Positions 58,530 to 64,000 of a stretch of 64,000 nucleotides of DNA are shown here, piece by piece. The translations under genes were made by a program, and so were the position numbers. This DNA is from Dehalococcoidales bacterium (GTDB lineage: Bacteria; Chloroflexota; Dehalococcoidia; Dehalococcoidales; UBA2162). Under the pieces are notes generated by a model. It was not told the DNA's origin, ran no database searches, and saw nothing but the letters and a program-made list of their open reading frames with translations. The stretch spans positions 1-64,000 of the forward strand of contig JAFGCW010000049.1 in assembly GCA_016932435.1 (NCBI GenBank), in the 5' to 3' direction. Position 1 is the stretch's first letter; each line of letters starts with the position of its first letter.

Positions 58530-61205
58530 ATGGCTGACAAAATACAGATACATGAAGAAATGCCCAAAGCGTACGAGCCGGGCAGTACAGAACAGAAGTG
58601 GTACGATTTCTGGATGAAAAAGGACTATTTCAGGGCGGAAAGAGATCCTGAAAAGAAGCCTTTTGTTATCATCCTGCCGCTTCCTAACGTTACGGGAGAA
58701 CTGCATGTCGGCCATGTCCTTGTTGTCACTCTCCAGGATATAATGACCCGCTGGCACAGGATGAAAGGCGATTCGGCGCTGTGGCTGCCCGGTACAGATC
58801 ACGCGGGTATTGCTACACAGGTCGTGATGGAACGGGTGCTTGCCGGGGAAGGAACAACCAGGCAGCAGCTTGGCAGGGAGAAATTCGTCGAGAGAACCTA
58901 TGAGTGGGCGAAACAGTGCCAGGAGACGATCGCCAACCAGCATTATAGGCTGGGTGCTTCCTGTGACTGGAGTCGGGAGTATTTCACCCTTGATGAACAG
59001 CGAAGTAAAGCGGTCAAGACCGCTTTTGTGAATCTTTACAGGAAAGGCTTGATCTATAAAGGTGAAAGGATCATCAACTGGTGCCCGAAGTGTGCGACGG
59101 CTCTTTCCGACCTTGAAGTAGACCATAACGATGTTACGGGGAACCTCTGGTACGTTCGTTACCCAATAGTGGGAGAGGATGGCTATATAACCGTGGCGAC
59201 GACAAGGCCTGAAACAATACTGGGCGATACCGCCGTAGCGGTGAATCCTGATGACGAGAGATTTAGAGACCTGGTGGGTAAAAAGGTACTGCTGCCGGCA
59301 GTGAACCGTGAGATAGAGATAGTTGCCGATGAAGCAGTCGACCCTGCATTCGGTACCGGGGCGGTGAAGATAACGCCGGCGCATGATCCGGTGGACTTCG
59401 AGGTGGCTCAGAGAAATAATCTTGGGTTCATCAATATATTAAATGACGATGTTACCATGAACGCGAATGCAGGACCTTACGAGGGTATGGACAGGTACGA
59501 GTGCCGTGAAGCAATCGTTGCCGACCTGGAGAAATCAGGGCAGCTGGTGAAGATAGAACCGTACAGCCATGCCGTGGGGCACTGCCAGCGATGCCAGACA
59601 TCCATCGAGCCAATAGTCAGCGAGCAGTGGTGGGTGAAAGTCCAGCCGCTGGCTGACCGTGCCATTGAAGCGGTGAGTGATGGGCGTATAACCATAGTGC
59701 CGGCGAGTTCGACCAAGGTTTATCTGAATTGGATGGAAAATATTCGCGACTGGTGTATCAGCCGCCAGCTCTGGTGGGGTCACCAGATCCCGGTGTGGTA
59801 CTGCAGTGACTGTAATGAGTTAACAGTTGCGTTAGAGCCGCCGGATAAATGCGAGCATTGCGGATCTGCAAATATTACACAAGACCCGGACGTTCTGGAT
59901 ACCTGGTTCAGCTCAGCCCTGGTGACGCACTCGACTCTCGGCTGGCCGGACGATACCGATGACTTACGATATTTCTACCCGACGACTGTGATGGAGACGG
60001 GTTACGATATCCTGTTCTTCTGGGTAGCCAGGATGATAATGATGGGGCTGGAGAACATGGGCGATGTTCCATTCAGCACTGTCTATCTCCACGGCTTGAT
60101 AAGAGATGAACGCGGCGTAAAGATGAGTAAAGTACGGGGTAACGTGGTTAATCCGATAGAAACGCTTGAACAGTACGGAACCGATGCACTGAGATTTGCC
60201 GTCATTACCGGCACATCACCGGCGACCGATAGTAAACTCGGTTCTGTCAAGCTCGAAGCGGGAAGGAACTTTGCCAACAAACTCTGGAATGCAACACGCT
60301 ATGTATTAAGAAATATACCGGAAGGGAATGTCGATACCGGGATACAGTACGGATTACTGCCGGTTGAAGACAGGTGGATACTTTCCCGGCTGAACCGAAC
60401 GGTGACCAGCGTTAACAAGTTCCTGGAGGATTTTCAGTTTGCTGAAGCCCAGAGGTATATGCACGAGTTTCTCTGGAGCGAGTACTGCGACTGGTATATC
60501 GAGCTTGCCAAGACGCGACTGAACTCGGAAGAAGAAGACGTTATCTCTCCGGTACCGGTGCTGGTACATGTACTCGAGACATCTTTGAGGATGCTTCACC
60601 CTTATATGCCTTTCGTCACCGAGGAATTGTGGCAGCATTTAAAGCGGCGGCTTCCGGAAATCTGGCAGGAACAGGAATCAATTATGATATCGGCCTATCC
60701 TGAAGCGGATGAAGCCCTTTATGACGAAGAAGCGGAACGTATCATGGAATCGGTGACGGAGATAGTCAGGTCCATCCGTAACGCACGGTCTCAGTACAAT
60801 GTCGACAACTCGAAATGGATAGAAGCCCAGGTGTACGGAGGAGTCCTAACCGATGCGATAAAATCTTATTCGGCGGCTATAGAGACTCTGTCCAGAGCAA
60901 GACCGGTAACCATCTTCGACGACAGGAACCAGTTGAAGACAGGAGAGAACGCGCTGGCGACGGTCCTGAAAGAGGTTGAAGTGGTGATACCGATGGAGAG
61001 CATGGTGGATGTCGAGGCGGAGAAGCAACGACTCCGGAAGGAGATCGAGCGTGACCAGGCGGAATATGACAGGCTTGAGATACGGTTGAAGGATAAAGCG
61101 TTCCTTGAGAAAGCACCGGCGGCGGTAGTTGAAAAAGAACGACAAAAGCAGGATACTATAGCGGATAAGATTGAAAGACTTAAACAGCAGTTCCTTAACT
61201 ACTAA
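58530..61205 (+). CDS. valS: valyl-tRNA synthetase
   Basis: An 891-residue class Ia synthetase: HIGH-type motif HVGH (PNVTGELHVGHVL), the CP1 editing domain (TTRPETILGDTAVAV), KMSKS-type motif VKMSKVRGN, the anticodon-binding domain and the C-terminal coiled coil (IERDQAEYDRLEIRLKDKAFLEKAPAAVVEKER) typical of ValS. Zinc-like CxxC pairs occur (CPKCATALSDLE; CSDCNEL...CEHCGS). Expression is probably controlled by the leader at 58370-58507. Confidence 0.97.
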   Translation: MADKIQIHEEMPKAYEPGSTEQKWYDFWMKKDYFRAERDPEKKPFVIILPLPNVTGELHVGHVLVVTLQDIMTRWHRMKGDSALWLPGTDHAGIATQVVMERVLAGEGTTRQQLGREKFVERTYEWAKQCQETIANQHYRLGASCDWSREYFTLDEQRSKAVKTAFVNLYRKGLIYKGERIINWCPKCATALSDLEVDHNDVTGNLWYVRYPIVGEDGYITVATTRPETILGDTAVAVNPDDERFRDLVGKKVLLPAVNREIEIVADEAVDPAFGTGAVKITPAHDPVDFEVAQRNNLGFINILNDDVTMNANAGPYEGMDRYECREAIVADLEKSGQLVKIEPYSHAVGHCQRCQTSIEPIVSEQWWVKVQPLADRAIEAVSDGRITIVPASSTKVYLNWMENIRDWCISRQLWWGHQIPVWYCSDCNELTVALEPPDKCEHCGSANITQDPDVLDTWFSSALVTHSTLGWPDDTDDLRYFYPTTVMETGYDILFFWVARMIMMGLENMGDVPFSTVYLHGLIRDERGVKMSKVRGNVVNPIETLEQYGTDALRFAVITGTSPATDSKLGSVKLEAGRNFANKLWNATRYVLRNIPEGNVDTGIQYGLLPVEDRWILSRLNRTVTSVNKFLEDFQFAEAQRYMHEFLWSEYCDWYIELAKTRLNSEEEDVISPVPVLVHVLETSLRMLHPYMPFVTEELWQHLKRRLPEIWQEQESIMISAYPEADEALYDEEAERIMESVTEIVRSIRNARSQYNVDNSKWIEAQVYGGVLTDAIKSYSAAIETLSRARPVTIFDDRNQLKTGENALATVLKEVEVVIPMESMVDVEAEKQRLRKEIERDQAEYDRLEIRLKDKAFLEKAPAAVVEKERQKQDTIADKIERLKQQFLNY

Positions 61206-61218
61206 GGGAGAAAGAAGA

Positions 61219-61689
61219 ATGAAAGAGAAGATACTGGTACCGTTGGACGGTTCAAAGGTCGGAGAGGCAGCCCTGCCGTATGTGGAGAACCTGGTGGCCA
61301 AGTTTCTGCCGGAACCGAAGGTTGAAGTGACTTTGTTACAGGTGCTTTCGTCACTTTCTCACTACGTAGTTGCCGGAGAAGCGACCGCACGGGTGCCGTA
61401 CACGGAGCAGGAGATCCAGCAGATGGAGAAGACCGCGATATCATATTTGAGGAAAGCCGGTAAGCCTCTGAGGGACAAAGGAGCAAAGACGAAGAACAGA
61501 GTGGTAATCGGCCAGGCTGCCGAGGAAATACTCAAGGCGGCTGAAGAACTCGATGTAGATTTCATCGCGATGTCCAGTCATGGTCGGTCGGGACTGAGTC
61601 GGTGGGCTTTCGGGAGTGTTACCGACAGGGTAGTCAGGGGCGGCAGCAAGCCGGTTTTGGTGGTGAAGGCTCCGAAAGATGTACAGTAA
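61219..61689 (+). CDS. universal stress protein (UspA family)
   Basis: A 156-residue protein: KILVPLDGSKVGEAALPYVE at the start and the ATP-binding-type motif MSSHGRSGLSRWAFGSVTDRVVRGGSKPVLVVK at the end. Start 61219 follows GGGAGAAAG. It lies 13 bases after valS, so may be co-transcribed. Confidence 0.94.
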   Translation: MKEKILVPLDGSKVGEAALPYVENLVAKFLPEPKVEVTLLQVLSSLSHYVVAGEATARVPYTEQEIQQMEKTAISYLRKAGKPLRDKGAKTKNRVVIGQAAEEILKAAEELDVDFIAMSSHGRSGLSRWAFGSVTDRVVRGGSKPVLVVKAPKDVQ

Positions 61690-61744
61690 GATTATTGAAA
61701 TCTATCCTGCTCTCCTTTTGAAAGGGAAATGGGTGATTTATAAA

Positions 61745-61864
61745 AGCACTAATATCTAAACACGAAATACTAAACAATATCGAATTTTAAAATATCAAAA
61801 GGTTGGGTTGAAATTTGAACATTTGTATTTGTTTAGAGCTTAGAAATCAGGATTTAGTGTTTTT
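61745..61864. repeat. AT-rich dispersed repeat with inverted ends, copy 2
   Basis: Shares CTAATATCTAAACACGAAAT...CTAAACAATATC with copy 1 at 477-586, and ends in the imperfect inverse (TTTAGAGCTTAGAAATCAGG, TTTAGTG). Non-coding, between a Usp gene and a minus-strand gene. Confidence 0.6.
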
Positions 61865-61899
61865 CACCTAAGCCAGGGCTACGATAAGCCGATACAAGA

Positions 61900-62640
61900 T
61901 CAATAGGTGAGGATGTCGAGGGGTTGGGGGTAGATGAGGTTATGGTTCTGTTTTGAGCTGCCTTTAGTTTCCAGCCAGTCAAGGCCTTTACGGGTATCAC
62001 TGGCGACTCGGGCTTTATCGTTCTGTTTGAGTCGGTATTTGAAGAGCCAGTAGGTGAATTCCTTTAACTCTTTAAGCCGGATCGACTTATTGTCCGAGTA
62101 TCCTTTTTCTTTCCTGAACCTTTTGAGCATTACAGTACGGTTCTGGCCGTAGATGCGGCGAAAGACTTCGTGGACATTGTCTTTGTCCCGATAATAGCCG
62201 GAGGTCCATCTTTCCTTACGTATCTCCTCACCGACTGCAGTCTGCAGGGCTTCCTCAACGGTAATGCCGTAGTAGTAATTGAGGTGCTGCCCGTACCTGG
62301 CTTCACCGATACGTTCTTTAAATTCATCAGAAGAGAGTTCCATCGGTGGGCTGTTATGAAAGAGGAGAGATGTTTTTTCAGATTCCGGGATAAGGTTTGA
62401 GACGGGATCGGAGAGTCGTTCAGCCAGGAGCAGCCAGTCGAAGGCTTCACCGGAAACAAGGTAATTCCATATGCGACCGTTGACGGTTTCTTCGGCGAGG
62501 TTCCAGTTTTTTACGGCTTCGAGAAGAGCAAAATACCAGTGCTTGCCGGCAATTATATCCTGCCGGAGTTTCTTGATGATTTCATTATTTTCAGAGGTTT
62601 CAGGGTGGGGATCTATGATTTCTCCGTTTTCTGGTGGCAT
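61900..62640 (-). CDS. hypothetical protein
   Basis: A 246-residue soluble protein, rich in aromatic and charged residues (KHWYFALLEAVKNWNLAEE, LNYYYGITVEEALQTAVGEE, LKELKEFTYWLFKYRLKQND). No signal, membrane segment or motif I recognise. Length and codon use look like a genuine gene. Confidence 0.65.
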   Translation of the reverse strand: MPPENGEIIDPHPETSENNEIIKKLRQDIIAGKHWYFALLEAVKNWNLAEETVNGRIWNYLVSGEAFDWLLLAERLSDPVSNLIPESEKTSLLFHNSPPMELSSDEFKERIGEARYGQHLNYYYGITVEEALQTAVGEEIRKERWTSGYYRDKDNVHEVFRRIYGQNRTVMLKRFRKEKGYSDNKSIRLKELKEFTYWLFKYRLKQNDKARVASDTRKGLDWLETKGSSKQNHNLIYPQPLDILTY

Positions 62641-63034
62641 TTTTGTTTATTCCTGGGGATTTTAGTTATGTGGGTACATTATATCATGTCTTTTCGTAGT
62701 TTGGGTGAGATGAATGGTTAGTTAGGTAACCATAAATAGGTTCACTATTCCTATTTTATTACCATCCCGGACGTGATCCGGGATCCAGTAGACCTTTGTT
62801 ACAGTACGGTTTATTCTTCTTAAATATATTTTCTATTTTTTACCTCTCTCCCGATTACGAGTAAACCCTCTCTCCAAATGGAAAGGGAATACCTCGAAAA
62901 TAGGCTCATTACGTGTCTATGATTGATCTATGAAGAGTAAAGGAGAATAACAAGTGTGAACAAAAGGCGGGGGAAGGAATATAAAGACGGATTGTTAACA
63001 AAAAAGCGTACGTACTAAGTTGAGAAGATATCTC
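62641..63034. other. gene-free stretch with a small palindrome
   Basis: About 390 bases without a convincing ORF. It contains a GC palindrome CCCGGACGTGATCCGGG near 62766-62782 in otherwise AT-rich sequence. No promoter or terminator is clear. Confidence 0.5.
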
Positions 63035-63313
63035 TCAATTTATTTCTGATTCGGAGATTTCGGATTTGAGTTTTTCGTAGTATTCGAGTTTACCGGTGGT
63101 AACGAGTTCGGTTATCTTTTTGTCTATGGCTTCGCCGATTCCGGGGATTTCTTTGAGTCGGTTTTCCTGGGCGAGTTGAGCGACATCGACATCCATTTCC
63201 GCGATTGTCTTCGCTACTTTTTCGTAGGCTCTTATCTTGAATATGCTTTCTTTTTTGGTTCTTAGGAGAGCTGCGATATCGTTAAGGACATTGATAATTT
63301 CTGCGTTTTCCAT
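63035..63313 (-). CDS. stand-alone helix-hairpin-helix (Pol X N-terminal-like) protein
   Basis: A 92-residue protein matching the 8-kDa domain of family X DNA polymerases: IINVLNDIAALLRTKKESIFKIRAYEKVAKTI and the HhH LKEIPGIGEAIDKKITELVTTG. The palm/PHP domains that normally follow are absent; the frame ends ESEIN. It might be a small DNA-binding protein or a truncated polX. It lies 20 bases after secA on the same strand. Confidence 0.85.
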   Translation of the reverse strand: MENAEIINVLNDIAALLRTKKESIFKIRAYEKVAKTIAEMDVDVAQLAQENRLKEIPGIGEAIDKKITELVTTGKLEYYEKLKSEISESEIN

Positions 63314-63333
63314 TGTTAGTGATAAGCGGTGTG

Positions 63334-64000
<667 letters not shown>

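Noticed and set aside
58408..58530. T-box riboswitch in front of valS
   Set aside because: No T-box consensus bulge or AGGGTGG-type sequence, and the leader is only about 120 bases. The Val leader peptide explains the terminator better.
58509..59384. Long minus-strand ORF antisense to valS (291 codons)
   Set aside because: It mirrors valS codon usage, has no family match or ribosome-binding site, and lies wholly inside a certain gene.

Overview
The window looks like a chromosomal segment of an anaerobic bacterium, most likely a Dehalococcoidia-type member of the Chloroflexota. This is inferred from gene content: a Tat-exported NrfD-type formate dehydrogenase, EthD-, SnoaL- and DUF6125-type proteins, and an AT-leaning composition. 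No 16S rRNA is present to prove it. The organism uses selenocysteine. The window holds a tRNA-Sec, a formate dehydrogenase with an in-frame UGA at the catalytic position, a peroxiredoxin with UGA in place of the peroxidatic Cys, and possibly a third UGA-containing gene (AraC/GyrI-like regulator).

Layout. 1-3.65 kb (minus strand): start of an unidentified gene with a conserved leader, selC, then a selenium/sulfur-handling operon (YedE transporter, DUF3343 carrier-like protein, sugar-kinase/NAD(P)HX-dehydratase-like protein, TusA-like protein). 3.66-10.7 kb (minus): fdhA(Sec)-fdhB-nrfD-fdhE-tatA-tatC, with a strong promoter and an apparent transcription attenuator in front. 10.8-15.3 kb (plus): rplI-dnaB-dnaD-like-tandem DnaC-like loader, then an HNH nuclease. 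15.3-20.2 kb (minus): Gld-type ABC exporter with auxiliary proteins and a parvulin foldase. 20.4-24.4 kb (minus): oppBCDF without a binding protein, driven by tandem promoters. 24.7-43.3 kb: accessory region of short independent units (frameshifted EthD gene, tRNA-like gene, DUF169, two methyltransferase/regulator pairs, selenoprotein peroxiredoxin, cupins, matrixin-like protease, chagasin-like inhibitor, hisF, hydrolases, small paralogues). 43.6-50.2 kb: typA and a duplicated SnoaL-gene block with matching leaders and tRNA-Met pieces. 50.5-58.3 kb (plus): corA, queuosine-precursor transporter, MBL hydrolase, Mut7-C, nnr, coaX, split coaC/coaB, GNAT, membrane paralogues. 58.4-61.7 kb: valS behind a leader peptide with three consecutive Val codons and a terminator, then a Usp gene. 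61.7-64 kb: dispersed AT-rich repeat, a hypothetical gene, an HHH protein and the 3' part of secA.

How it fits together. The left 10 kb is a coherent selenium-formate module: selenium uptake/handling, tRNA-Sec, the Sec enzyme, its maturation factor FdhE and the Tat translocon that would export it. The most interesting regulatory signals are the attenuator-like leader before fdhA, the short UGA-terminated leader ORF before yedE, the Val leader peptide before valS, and the UGA plus SECIS-like hairpin in the AraC/GyrI gene.
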